64,000 nucleotides of DNA from an uncultured Collinsella sp. (GCA_905208635.1 CAJLPX010000001.1:136099-200098), one strand, 5' to 3'; positions 19,448 through 28,835 are shown, numbered from the stretch's first letter. Numbers and translations are program-made. Notes: generated by a model from the sequence alone, not told the origin.

Positions 19448-19918
19448 CTACTGAGCGGTCGCGGTCGCGTTGGCGCCCGCGGCTGCATCCTGCGAAAAGT
19501 CAAGTGTAACGCTCTCGCTGGGCTCCACCATGCCATAAGCGCCCGCAAGGTCGCGAATGCGCGTGTCGGCGCCATAGACCGAATGCATGACCTCCAGGTC
19601 GGAGCTCTCATCGGTCGCCTTTTCGAGCGTGTTGGTAAGCTCGGCGTTGCTGTTGAGCACCTGGGCCGTAACGCCGGCGAGCGCCACGCGGGCGACGCCG
19701 ATCGTCATGAAGATAGCCGCAATGATGCAAAACGTTTTAAGAACGCTCATGAAAACCGGGCTTACCGCCTGGTTTGCCTGACGGCCCGCGCCCGTGTAGA
19801 CATCAAAGCGCGGCGTGCGCTGCTCACGGGGAGCAACGGGGGCCTGCGGCGTCTCACGATAGGCGGGCATGGCGTTCATATCATAGGCGAGTGCTGCGTT
19901 TGAAGTGTTGTAGCCCAT
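19448..19918 (-). CDS. ftsL: FtsL-like divisome protein
   Basis: 156 aa. A polar N-terminus of about 55 residues is followed by a membrane helix (VLKTFCIIAAIFMTIGVARVAL begins it), then a short heptad-like segment and an Ala/Thr-rich end. Sequence conservation of FtsL is low; the call rests on this topology and on its place between rsmH and ftsI. GGGAGG precedes the ATG. Confidence 0.75.
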   Translation of the reverse strand: MGYNTSNAALAYDMNAMPAYRETPQAPVAPREQRTPRFDVYTGAGRQANQAVSPVFMSVLKTFCIIAAIFMTIGVARVALAGVTAQVLNSNAELTNTLEKATDESSDLEVMHSVYGADTRIRDLAGAYGMVEPSESVTLDFSQDAAAGANATATAQ

Positions 19919-20008
19919 GATATGCCGCCTCCCATCCCGAGTACGTTGGTAGTGTGTTTAAGCTTCGTTTATGGTGCGAGCGGGAGGTCCAATATCGCGC
20001 GGTCGCGC

Positions 20009-20974
20009 CTACAGACGCTGCGCCACGCGGATTTTGGCTGATCTCGCCCGAGGGTTGCGCTCAACCTCATCAGGCTGGGCAACCAGGGGTTTGCGGGTGA
20101 TGACCTTGAGTATCGGCACGTTGCCGCACACGCACACCGGAATCTCCGGCGGACACGTGCACCCCTGGCTCATCTCCTTAAAGTGGTTCTTTACGATACG
20201 GTCCTCGAGCGAGTGATACGAAATGACGCAGATACGTCCGCCCGGGTTGAGCCACCTGGTGGCGGCATCAAGCCCTCGTTCGAGCACATCGAGCTCGTGA
20301 TTGACCTCGATGCGAATGGCCTGGAAACTTTTCTTGGCCGGGTGTCCACCATGCCGACGAGCGGCAGCTGGGATACCCGCCTTGATGATCTCGACAAATT
20401 GGCCGGTGGTTTCGATCGGTTCTTGCTCGCGGCGGCGCACGATCTCGCGCGCGATCTGCGAGGCGAACTTCTCTTCGCCGTAGACGCGTAGAATCCGGGC
20501 GAGGTCGTGTTCGTTATAGGTGTTGATGACCTCAGCTGCGTTTAAGGTGTTATTGCCCGGATCCATCCGCATGTCCAATGGGGCGTCCTCGTTATACGAA
20601 AAGCCCCTGCCAGGGATATCGAGTTGCGGCGACGAAACGCCCAAGTCGAACAGGAAGCCATCGACCCCGGGCACCTCGGCCGAGCAAAGCAGCTCGTCCA
20701 AGTCGCCGAAGTTGCCCTTCAGCAGCTGGTGCGGAACGCCGGGAACCTCGCGGTCCAGACGGGCGCCAGCGGCCTCGAGGGCCATGTCGTCCTGATCGAC
20801 GCCGAGCAAAAGGCCCGTCTCCCCCACCTGTGCGGCCATCTTTACCGAATGGCCGGCACCGCCAAGGGTGCAATCGCAGACAACGGAGCCGCTCTTTAGC
20901 TGCAGCGACTCAAGCACTTCGCCGAGCATGACAGGTTCATGCCGATATTCTTGTGTCAAGATCCCACGCTCCAT
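20009..20974 (-). CDS. rsmH: 16S rRNA (cytosine-1402 N4) methyltransferase RsmH
   Basis: 321 aa SAM-dependent methyltransferase. HEPVMLGEVLESL, the SAM loop CTLGGAGHS, FDLGVSSPQLD and the C-terminal ISYHSLEDRIVK are hallmark RsmH motifs. It modifies C1402 in the ribosomal P site. The Cys-rich insertion GCTCPPEIPVCVCG near the end is common in actinobacterial homologues. It starts 20 bp after mraZ. Confidence 0.97.
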   Translation of the reverse strand: MERGILTQEYRHEPVMLGEVLESLQLKSGSVVCDCTLGGAGHSVKMAAQVGETGLLLGVDQDDMALEAAGARLDREVPGVPHQLLKGNFGDLDELLCSAEVPGVDGFLFDLGVSSPQLDIPGRGFSYNEDAPLDMRMDPGNNTLNAAEVINTYNEHDLARILRVYGEEKFASQIAREIVRRREQEPIETTGQFVEIIKAGIPAAARRHGGHPAKKSFQAIRIEVNHELDVLERGLDAATRWLNPGGRICVISYHSLEDRIVKNHFKEMSQGCTCPPEIPVCVCGNVPILKVITRKPLVAQPDEVERNPRARSAKIRVAQRL

Positions 20975-20994
20975 CCGTTACCCGTGCCTTGCCC

Positions 20995-21429
20995 TTACGA
21001 GAAGAAGAGGTCCAGCAGGGCCTCATCGTCATCGTCCTCATCGGCCGCGGCGCGATCCCAAACCTCAAGGTGGTCGTAGTTGCCCACAACCGTGACCTCG
21101 CGGTCGAGATTCGCCTGCTTGCGGAGAGACTCGGAAAGACCGATACGACCGGCGCTGTCCACATCCATCGACGTGGTGCGCTTGTTGATCGCCCTCATGA
21201 GCTTCTGGTCGTTAATGTCACGCGGGTTAAAACCCTCGTGGTCCTCACGACCCGCGAAGAGTCCTTCGACCCACTTATCGAAGGCCTCGGCAGAGAACAC
21301 GTACAGAGCATCGACATCCAGGGCTTTGAACACGCGAACGTGCTCTCCAAGCTCCTCGCGAAGGGGTGCAGGCAGGGACAGACGACCTTTTGCATCGAGA
21401 TTGCGCTCGTATGCACCAGTCATTCCCAT
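20995..21429 (-). CDS. mraZ: Transcriptional regulator MraZ
   Basis: 144 aa with two SpoVT/AbrB-like swapped-hairpin halves (GAYERNLDAKGRLSLPAPLREEL and the RRTTSMDVDSAGRIGL-like second half). MraZ binds the promoter of its own dcw operon and regulates it. A C-terminal acidic run (DEDDDDEA) is additional. GGGGAGG precedes the ATG by 6 nt. Confidence 0.96.
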   Translation of the reverse strand: MGMTGAYERNLDAKGRLSLPAPLREELGEHVRVFKALDVDALYVFSAEAFDKWVEGLFAGREDHEGFNPRDINDQKLMRAINKRTTSMDVDSAGRIGLSESLRKQANLDREVTVVGNYDHLEVWDRAAADEDDDDEALLDLFFS

Positions 21430-21467
21430 GTGCGCCCTCCCCTCGGTTACTCAGATGGCACGTACGC

Positions 21468-21480
21468 GGGGAACCACCCC
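21468..21480 (-). promoter_or_regulatory. Second copy of the GGGGYGGTTCCCC element in the mraZ 5' leader
   Basis: On the minus strand this reads GGGGTGGTTCCCC. A near-identical copy (GGGGCGGTTCCCC) occupies the promoter spacer 37 bp upstream. It lies between the predicted start site and the mraZ ribosome site, so it could act as a second operator or as an RNA hairpin. Confidence 0.5.
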
Positions 21481-21497
21481 GCCTGTCGACGTCATCA

Positions 21498-21526
21498 ATA
21501 ATATGGGGAACCGCCCCATTTTTCAA
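21498..21526 (-). promoter_or_regulatory. Predicted mraZ-dcw promoter
   Basis: Minus-strand TTGAAA (21526-21521), a 17-bp spacer and TATTAT (21503-21498): a good sigma-A-type match about 70 bp before the mraZ ATG. The spacer is filled by the inverted repeat TGGGGCGGTTCCCCA, so a protein bound there would block RNA polymerase. Confidence 0.7.
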
Positions 21527-21533
21527 CACCTTT

Positions 21534-21560
21534 CCCCACCCCTTCCCCCACCCCTCCCCA
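21534..21560 (-). promoter_or_regulatory. TGGGG repeats resembling MraZ boxes
   Basis: Three TGGGG repeats on the minus strand at 21534-21538, 21546-21550 and 21556-21560, directly upstream of the -35. MraZ in other bacteria recognises short TGGG/GTGG direct repeats spaced by about one helical turn near its own promoter; here spacings are 10 and 12 bp. The tract is simple-sequence rich, which weakens the case. Confidence 0.45.
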
Positions 21561-21793
21561 CCATTCCACCCCCAATATGTTGTAAAACACCCCCGAGCAT
21601 ATGTTCGAAAACACAATATGTTGTGTTTACAGCAACGGCGGGATGCCACCTGTGGCACCCCGCCTTTCAACCTCAACCTTCAAGTTGACCTTGAGGCGAT
21701 TTTTGCGTCCCTTTACATGCCGTTCACATCGCCCCCAAACTCCCCCACCCAAGGCACATGCGGCCCGCCACCGCGACGACAAGTGGCAAAAAT
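21561..21793. other. Non-coding region between xerD and mraZ
   Basis: No gene seen. It holds two CAATATGTTG palindromes (21573-21582, and 21610-21627 where it is extended to AACACAA/TTGTGTT), a hairpin GGCGGG-A-TGCCAC/GTGGCA-C-CCCGCC at 21637-21664, and an inverted repeat CCTCAA/TTGAGG around 21672. The two palindromes look like operators but no regulated gene is obvious. Confidence 0.5.
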
Positions 21794-21857
21794 GGGACGG
21801 GCCCCAGATTGCCCATGCGCGCGCAAAAGCACGCCGCGGCAATCTGGGGCCCGTCCC
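21794..21857 (-). terminator. Strong terminator after xerD
   Basis: A perfect 20-bp inverted repeat (arms 21794-21813 and 21838-21857, beginning GGGACGGGCC) with a 24-nt loop. On the minus strand it is followed by ATTTTTGCC. It begins 33 bp after the xerD stop. Its length exceeds what termination needs and suggests a repeat-derived element. Confidence 0.75.
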
Positions 21858-21890
21858 CAAATACCTATAGATATGCAGGCCAGCGATGTG

Positions 21891-22832
21891 TTAACGATGT
21901 GCCAGCGGGTGCGCCGCCAGATAGACCTCGGTCAGTTGCGTACGATCGACATGCGTGTAGACCTGCGTGGTCGATATATCGGCATGTCCCAAGATCTCCT
22001 GTAGCACACGGAGGTCTGCACCGCCCGCAAGCATATGGGTGGCAAAGGAGTGACGCAGCGTATGGGGATGGAGTCCCACCAGCCCCACCTGGCGCCCGTA
22101 GCGCTCACAGATGGCATGGATGCCCTGGCGCGACAGACGGCGGCCGTTCTTATTTAAAAAGACCGCCGAGGTCTCGGTTCCGTGGGCATGGGCCGCCAAG
22201 CGAGAACGCCCCTTAGTTATATAGCGCGTCAGAGCTCGCGCCGCGCTTCCCACCAACGGGGACAGGCGTTCCTTTGAGCCCTTACCGCGAACGAGCACAA
22301 AGCCATCGTCGATATGGATATCGCCCACATCGAGCCCCACCAACTCACTCACACGCAAGCCGCATCCGTAGAGCACTTCCAAGATGGCATGGTCGCGCAA
22401 GCCCATCTCGCCCTCGGGGAAGTCTTGATCGAGCAGCGCCGAGACATCCTCCACCGATAGATACTCCGGCAAACGCTCAGCCTTTTTAGGCAGGCGCAAC
22501 GCCGCCGTTGGATTTTGGGCCACAATCCCATCGCGCACCAAAAAGGCATGCAGGCCCTTCACGGCCGCAAGCGCACGCTCCACCGAGGCATCGGAATAGC
22601 CCCCATCGCGACGGTCGGCGACAAAGCCCTCCACGACCTGACGAGTCACCTCATCAAAAGACATGATGCCCGCCCGCTCCAGATACGCGCAGTACGTCGT
22701 CAGGTCACGACGATAGGCCGCAATCGTGTTGCGCGCCAAACCCCGCTCGACCGCGAGATAATCGAGATACTCCCCCGCCGCCACGGCGAGCGACGAGGGA
22801 GTAGCTTCGGTATGTTCTTTGTTCGCCGGCAC
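21891..22832 (-). CDS. xerD: Tyrosine recombinase XerD-like
   Basis: 313 aa from a GTG start 2 bp after the pyrG stop; a longer in-frame extension would lie wholly inside pyrG and looks spurious. The N-terminal SAM-like core-binding domain is followed by the catalytic domain with Arg in CGLRVSEL, Lys in GKGSKER, HTLRHSFATH, His in GHADIST and the Tyr nucleophile in TTQVYTHV. It should resolve chromosome dimers at dif sites. XerC cannot be fully excluded by sequence alone. Confidence 0.9.
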   Translation of the reverse strand: MPANKEHTEATPSSLAVAAGEYLDYLAVERGLARNTIAAYRRDLTTYCAYLERAGIMSFDEVTRQVVEGFVADRRDGGYSDASVERALAAVKGLHAFLVRDGIVAQNPTAALRLPKKAERLPEYLSVEDVSALLDQDFPEGEMGLRDHAILEVLYGCGLRVSELVGLDVGDIHIDDGFVLVRGKGSKERLSPLVGSAARALTRYITKGRSRLAAHAHGTETSAVFLNKNGRRLSRQGIHAICERYGRQVGLVGLHPHTLRHSFATHMLAGGADLRVLQEILGHADISTTQVYTHVDRTQLTEVYLAAHPLAHR

Positions 22833-22834
22833 CC

Positions 22835-24502
<1,668 letters not shown>

Positions 24503-24624
24503 TTACCTGCGCTTCCCGTAGAAGTTGTTTATCCACATCTTACGGGTCTTCATTGTAATACTCGCGCCGCGGACCGTCCGCAATTTTTCTCGCGTGCGAT
24601 TGCATTTCTCAATCTTGAAACAAA

Positions 24625-24650
24625 ACGCCGCCCGGTTTCCCAGGCGGCGT
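24625..24650 (-). terminator. Terminator after the winged-helix gene
   Basis: Stem ACGCCGCC/GGCGGCGT with a 10-nt loop, followed on the minus strand by TTTTGTTTC. It separates the regulator from pyrG. Confidence 0.8.
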
Positions 24651-24674
24651 CGCTATGGCAAGGGTTACATGCTG

Positions 24675-25013
24675 CTATCGATCAGCAACCTCGTCCTCAA
24701 GCATTTCTTGAACGAGCATGCCGGTACGGACGCCCTCAAGATACCACTCACCACGTTCGGTGAGGCAAATGCCATTTGCAAGCTGACCGCCGTCGTCGCT
24801 ATAACGCGAGACGACATCAATCATACCTTCGGAATCCAAGCGATCGATTGCGGCGCGGGCACGATACGGCGAAACCCCCACGCGCTCGGCAAGCGTTTTG
24901 CGCGAGAAACCATACGGCCCGCCATTGTCTTCGGTTTGCTGGTCGATCTCCATCAACACCAGCACCTCGACACGCTTCATATCGTTGACACTCGCACGAC
25001 CCTTGCCCGCCAT
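24675..25013 (-). CDS. Small winged-helix DNA-binding protein, function unknown
   Basis: 112 aa, starting at an ATG preceded by GAGGAGG at 5 nt; a longer frame upstream lacks such a site. A helix-turn-helix is visible in FSRKTLAERVGVSPYRARAAIDRLDSEGMID, followed by a wing with Gly-Gly-Gln. The layout resembles MarR/PadR-like or DUF-type winged-helix regulators, but no family is recognised. It stands alone between two terminators, so its targets are not indicated by context. Confidence 0.7.
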   Translation of the reverse strand: MAGKGRASVNDMKRVEVLVLMEIDQQTEDNGGPYGFSRKTLAERVGVSPYRARAAIDRLDSEGMIDVVSRYSDDGGQLANGICLTERGEWYLEGVRTGMLVQEMLEDEVADR

Positions 25014-25207
25014 AGCAGCCTCCTCAAACCGAGCACGAGCATCTAACGCGACGTGCGCGACCGACACACCTCACGATGGCAGGTAATATCCATCATGCGG
25101 CATCCCGCTAAGGATGAAACAGTTACGGTTATTGTATACCGCTCAAATTGTTTCTAGGCAGGTAAACGGCTATTTTTCGCCGAAATAGGCGCTTTATTGA
25201 TCAAAAA

Positions 25208-25235
25208 GCCGTACCGGGCGCTAACCCGATACGGC
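25208..25235 (-). terminator. Terminator after the DUF1846 gene
   Basis: Stem GCCGTACCGGG/CCCGATACGGC with one mismatch, loop CGCTAA, then TTTTTGATC on the minus strand. Confidence 0.8.
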
Positions 25236-25269
25236 CAAAATGCAATGCAATTACCGCGGCGCTTCAAAC

Positions 25270-26751
25270 TTAGCGATGGAAGAAACCGCGGCGCTCAAAC
25301 TTGGGCTCGCAGCACACGTTGATACCCAGTTTGCGCAGTACCGTCTCGTCCGTCGGCGAGATGATCACGCTAAAGAAGGCATCGCAACCGCGCAACTGCT
25401 CCAGGCCCGAAAGGACGCGAGCGGCCGTCTCGCTCGTGGCCGAGGTGATCGACAGCGCCATAAGCGTCTCGTCGGTGTGGAGGCGCGGGTTTTTGCTACC
25501 CAGGAAATGCGTCTTGAGCTTGCTGATGGGCTCGATCGCCTCATCGCTAATGACCTCGAGCTCAAGGTCGACGCCCGAGACATGCTTGAGGGCGTTCATA
25601 ATGAGCGAACTTGCGGCGCCCAGGCGCGTGGAGGTCTTGCCGGTCACCACGGAGCCATCGGGCATGACCATGGCACCCACGGGACCACCCGTCAGCTGCT
25701 CCCTGGTGAGGGCCGCCGAGCGCGCCGGTGAGTAGTTCTTATCGATGCCGGCTTTCTTCATAATAATCTTGAGACGGTCGACTTGCTCATCGCCCACGCC
25801 GGTACGGCGCACATTTTCGACCGCGGTAAAGTAGCGGCGGACGATCTCCATCTTGGAGGCGTCGCGGCAGGCATCGTCATCGGTGATGGCAAAACCGACC
25901 ATATTGACGCCCATGTCCGTAGGGCTCTGGTAGGGGCTCTTGCCCAGGATCTTTTCCATCAGGGCACGGACTACCGGGAAGGCCTCGACGTCGCGGTTGT
26001 AGTTGACCGTGGTCTTGTTGTAGGCCTCCAGGTGGAAGGAGTCGATGATGTTGGCGTCATCGAGGTCTGCCGTGGCGGCCTCGTAGGCAATATTGACCGG
26101 ATGCGTAAGGGGCAGATTCCAAACCGGGAAGGTCTCGAATTTGGCATAGCCGGCGGCCGTGCCATGCTTGTGCTCGTGATAGAGCTGAGACAGGCAAGTA
26201 GCGAGCTTGCCCGAGCCAGGGCCGGGCGCCGTCACGACAACGAGCGGTCGGGTGGTCTCGACAAACTCGTTCTTGCCATAGCCGTCGTCGGACACAATCA
26301 GATCGACATCGTGCGGATACCCCTCGATGGGATAGTGCAGCTTGGCGGGAATACCGAGCGCGTTCAGGCGGTTGCGGAACACATCGGCAGCGGGCTGTCC
26401 AGCGTACTGGGTGATGACCACGGCCGCGACAGCAAAGCCGTTGCCGCGGAACAGGTCAACCAGGCGCAGCACATCCTCGTCATAGGTAATGCCAAGGTCA
26501 CCACGAGCCTTGTTTTTCTCGATGTGGTTCGCGTTGATCGCTATGATAACCTCGACATCGTCGGCGATGCTTTTGAGCATGCGGAACTTGCTGTCCGGCT
26601 CAAAACCCGGTAGCACGCGGCTGGCATGATAGTCATCGAACAGCTTGCCGCCAAACTCCAAATACAGCTTGCCGCCAAACTGCGAGATGCGCTCCTTAAT
26701 GTGAGCAGCCTGCAGCTCGATATACTTCGCGTTGTCGAAACCCTGGCGCAT
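25270..26751 (-). CDS. DUF1846 family protein
   Basis: 493 aa, usual length for DUF1846 proteins, which are widespread in gut anaerobes and actinobacteria and lack an assigned function. Residues 175-183 read APGPGSGKL, close to a P-loop, and NANHIEKNKARGDLGITY and PTDMGVNMVGF are well-formed conserved-looking blocks. No signal peptide or membrane segment. A TATAAT hexamer (26793-26798, minus strand) lies 42 bp before the ATG. It is a single-gene transcript with its own terminator. ATP or nucleotide binding is a guess from the loop. Confidence 0.85.
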   Translation of the reverse strand: MRQGFDNAKYIELQAAHIKERISQFGGKLYLEFGGKLFDDYHASRVLPGFEPDSKFRMLKSIADDVEVIIAINANHIEKNKARGDLGITYDEDVLRLVDLFRGNGFAVAAVVITQYAGQPAADVFRNRLNALGIPAKLHYPIEGYPHDVDLIVSDDGYGKNEFVETTRPLVVVTAPGPGSGKLATCLSQLYHEHKHGTAAGYAKFETFPVWNLPLTHPVNIAYEAATADLDDANIIDSFHLEAYNKTTVNYNRDVEAFPVVRALMEKILGKSPYQSPTDMGVNMVGFAITDDDACRDASKMEIVRRYFTAVENVRRTGVGDEQVDRLKIIMKKAGIDKNYSPARSAALTREQLTGGPVGAMVMPDGSVVTGKTSTRLGAASSLIMNALKHVSGVDLELEVISDEAIEPISKLKTHFLGSKNPRLHTDETLMALSITSATSETAARVLSGLEQLRGCDAFFSVIISPTDETVLRKLGINVCCEPKFERRGFFHR

Positions 26752-27068
26752 GTATGGCTCCCGTCCCGTTTCGTAAATTAAGTTCCTACGCGATTATAAC
26801 GGAGCCCGCCCTCCCCGATAACCAGACCATCAACAGGCACCAACCAAACACGCCATCGATAAGTTGCGGTGAAATAGCTCCTGTTTAACCCCTCAAGACG
26901 GCCAAACGGGAACTATTCCACCGCAACTTCCCCTTTTGGCGCAAATTAACCTGACCCCTTTGCACCAACAGCAGAAACGTCGCGGGCAGAGAACGGACAG
27001 CGAACAGGCGCCAGAGCGAGCAAGCCGCCCCCTGCGCCAACAATGGCAGCGCCGCAGGTTGAGCATAA
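26752..27068. other. Non-coding region upstream of the DUF1846 gene
   Basis: No gene seen. It contains a -10-like TATAAT for the DUF1846 gene at 26793-26798 and a long inverted repeat at 26861-26929. At 27010-27025 a short sequence (CGCCAGAGCGAGCAAG) duplicates the beginning of the structured element that follows. Confidence 0.6.
26861..26929. repeat. 69-bp interrupted palindrome
   Basis: Arms AAGTTGCGGTG-A-AATAG and CTATT-C-CACCGCAACTT, with an inner stem TCCTGTTT/AAACGGGA (one G-T pair). The element ends beside CCCCTTTT on the plus strand. It is too far from any plus-strand gene end to be its terminator. Confidence 0.65.
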
Positions 27069-27215
27069 GTCAGCGAAAGCCCGCCAGAGCGAGCAAGGTG
27101 ACGTGAAAGAGGAGGGCATAGGCCTTTTGGCCATGCCCGACGATTGAACGTCAGATTGCCGCTCTGGCGGGCTTGCAGCGTCGAGTGGTTCCGGCGTTTG
27201 GTAAAACGCCGGAAC
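27069..27215. ncRNA. 147-nt structured element, copy A
   Basis: Three stems: 27079-27090 with 27161-27172 (GCCCGCCAGAGC/GCTCTGGCGGGC), a nested hairpin around 27113-27138, and a 12-bp hairpin 27188-27215 with loop GGTA. An inner TGACGT/ACGTCA pairing adds to the long stem. Copy B at 58355-58501 has exactly the same length, almost identical linkers and different but complementary stems, which is evidence for selection on structure. The transcribed strand is unknown; flanking genes are both on the minus strand. Confidence 0.7.
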
Positions 27216-27223
27216 ACAAGAGC

Positions 27224-27291
27224 GCCCCCTCCCGCGCACGGAACGGGAGGGGGCCAAAGGTAGGAGTCTACCGGTGGGGTTACCCCACCGG
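27224..27291 (-). terminator. Hairpins after the YfcC-type carrier gene
   Basis: Two hairpins: CCGGTGGGGT/ACCCCACCGG (27271-27291) and GCCCCCTCCCG/CGGGAGGGGGC (27224-27254). Neither has a strong T tract, but together they should end or slow transcription from the carrier gene. Confidence 0.5.
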
Positions 27292-27356
27292 ACAGACGAT
27301 GACCAGGTGATCCGTTATAGGATCGTCATGGTTTCCGTGGGGTACCCAAGGGGTAC

Positions 27357-28835
27357 TTAGAGCATCACGCAAGCGACGGTCAGGATGATGGCGCAGACGA
27401 CGGAGAGAGCGACGATGAGCTTAAGGGCAAACTTGAGCCAGGTCGTCCACTCGATCTTGGCCAGGGCGAGACCGCCCATGATGGCGCCGGAGGTCGGGGT
27501 GAACAGGTTCACGACGCCGATGGCGGCGGAGAAGATCATGACCATGACCTCGGGCGAGAAGCCGAGCTTAACAGCCAGCGGTCCCATGATGGGCATGGAG
27601 ACAGTAGCCATACCGGAGGTCGAGGGGATCAGGAAGGACAGGCCAAAGTAGACCAGGAAGCTCATGGGAGCGAAGATCACGCCGGACAGGCCAGCCAGAG
27701 CATTGGCGGCAGCGTCGAGGACGTAGACGTCGAGGCCGGTGCTAGCCATGAGGACGGAGATACCACGGGCGAGGGCGATGACGAGAACAACGGACATCAT
27801 GTCGGCAGCGCCGGTGATGAAGGTGTTGACGATCTGCTTCTCGGACAGGCCGCCGATAATACCGATCAGGACAGCCATGAGGAAGAACCAGGTGGAAGCC
27901 TCGTCGAAGTACCACTGACCAATGGGCAGGCCGGTGATCAGGGCAGACCAGCCCTGAACGATGGCGTTACCGTCGGCGTCATAGACAGCGCCAGCATCGA
28001 AGAAGTTGGCGACGCCCTCGTTAAGGTCGGCCAGCGGGATGAAGCCGACGATCATGACGACGAAGGTGAAGGCAAAGGCGATCAGAACACCCTTCTGACG
28101 ACCGGTGAGCTTGACCTCCTTGTGAACCTCGGAAGCAGCCTTGCCGTGAGCCTCTTCGGCGTCCTTGAGCTCCTGCATCGAAAGGATGGTGGAACCCTTG
28201 TCAGCCTTGACCTTCTTGGCATAGCTCATGACGAAGAAGATGGACATGGCGGTGGTAACAATCCACAGGACGGCACCGAGGCCGATGATGATGGACTGGT
28301 TGACCTCAATGCCAACGCCGGTCAGAGCGTCGACGGCAGCGCCGACGGCAAACGGGTTAACCGTGGAGCCCAGGCAGCCGCAGCCAGCGCCGAGCAGGAC
28401 GGTGGCAGCACCGACCATAGGGTCGAAGCCAGCGGCCATCATGGTAGCGGCAAGCAGGGCGTAGAAGGGAACGGTCTCCTCGCACATACCATAGGTGGTA
28501 CCACCGAGGGAGAAGATGAGCATCAGCACGGGAATGAGCATGATCTCATTGCCCTTAAGCTTCTGCACCAGAACGGCAATGCCGTTGTCCAGGGCGCCGG
28601 TCTCGGTCATCATGCCGAGGAAGCCGCCGAGGATCATAACGAAGAGGCAGACGGGCAGAGCGTCAGCGAAGCCCTTGACCGGGGCGGTGCAGAAATCGCT
28701 CAGGCGGGCAGCGGTAACCTCGCCACCGGACGTACCGGAGACGATAACGGTAACAACCGCGACGATTGCCAGCAGAGCAAGAAGAATGGTGAACGATGAA
28801 GGCATACCGCGCTTTTTCTTAGCGGTCTCAGTCAT
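27357..28835 (-). CDS. YfcC/ArcD-like membrane carrier, probable arginine-ornithine or basic amino-acid exchanger
   Basis: 492 aa, starting at an ATG 9 nt after GGGGGG; an upstream in-frame ATG would leave no ribosome-site spacing. About twelve membrane segments of the DcuC/YfcC superfamily, with the family-like GGTTYGMCEETVPFY and FLIPSTSGMATVSMPIMGPL blocks and a cytoplasmic charged loop in the middle. Members next to arginine deiminase genes are thought to exchange arginine for ornithine. Here it lies directly downstream of arcB on the same strand, supporting that role; the substrate is inferred from context only. Confidence 0.82.
   Translation of the reverse strand: MTETAKKKRGMPSSFTILLALLAIVAVVTVIVSGTSGGEVTAARLSDFCTAPVKGFADALPVCLFVMILGGFLGMMTETGALDNGIAVLVQKLKGNEIMLIPVLMLIFSLGGTTYGMCEETVPFYALLAATMMAAGFDPMVGAATVLLGAGCGCLGSTVNPFAVGAAVDALTGVGIEVNQSIIIGLGAVLWIVTTAMSIFFVMSYAKKVKADKGSTILSMQELKDAEEAHGKAASEVHKEVKLTGRQKGVLIAFAFTFVVMIVGFIPLADLNEGVANFFDAGAVYDADGNAIVQGWSALITGLPIGQWYFDEASTWFFLMAVLIGIIGGLSEKQIVNTFITGAADMMSVVLVIALARGISVLMASTGLDVYVLDAAANALAGLSGVIFAPMSFLVYFGLSFLIPSTSGMATVSMPIMGPLAVKLGFSPEVMVMIFSAAIGVVNLFTPTSGAIMGGLALAKIEWTTWLKFALKLIVALSVVCAIILTVACVML

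Noticed and set aside
27010..27025. A third full copy of the 147-nt element next to copy A
   Set aside because: Only about 16 bases match; stems and other linkers are absent, so it is at most a fragment.
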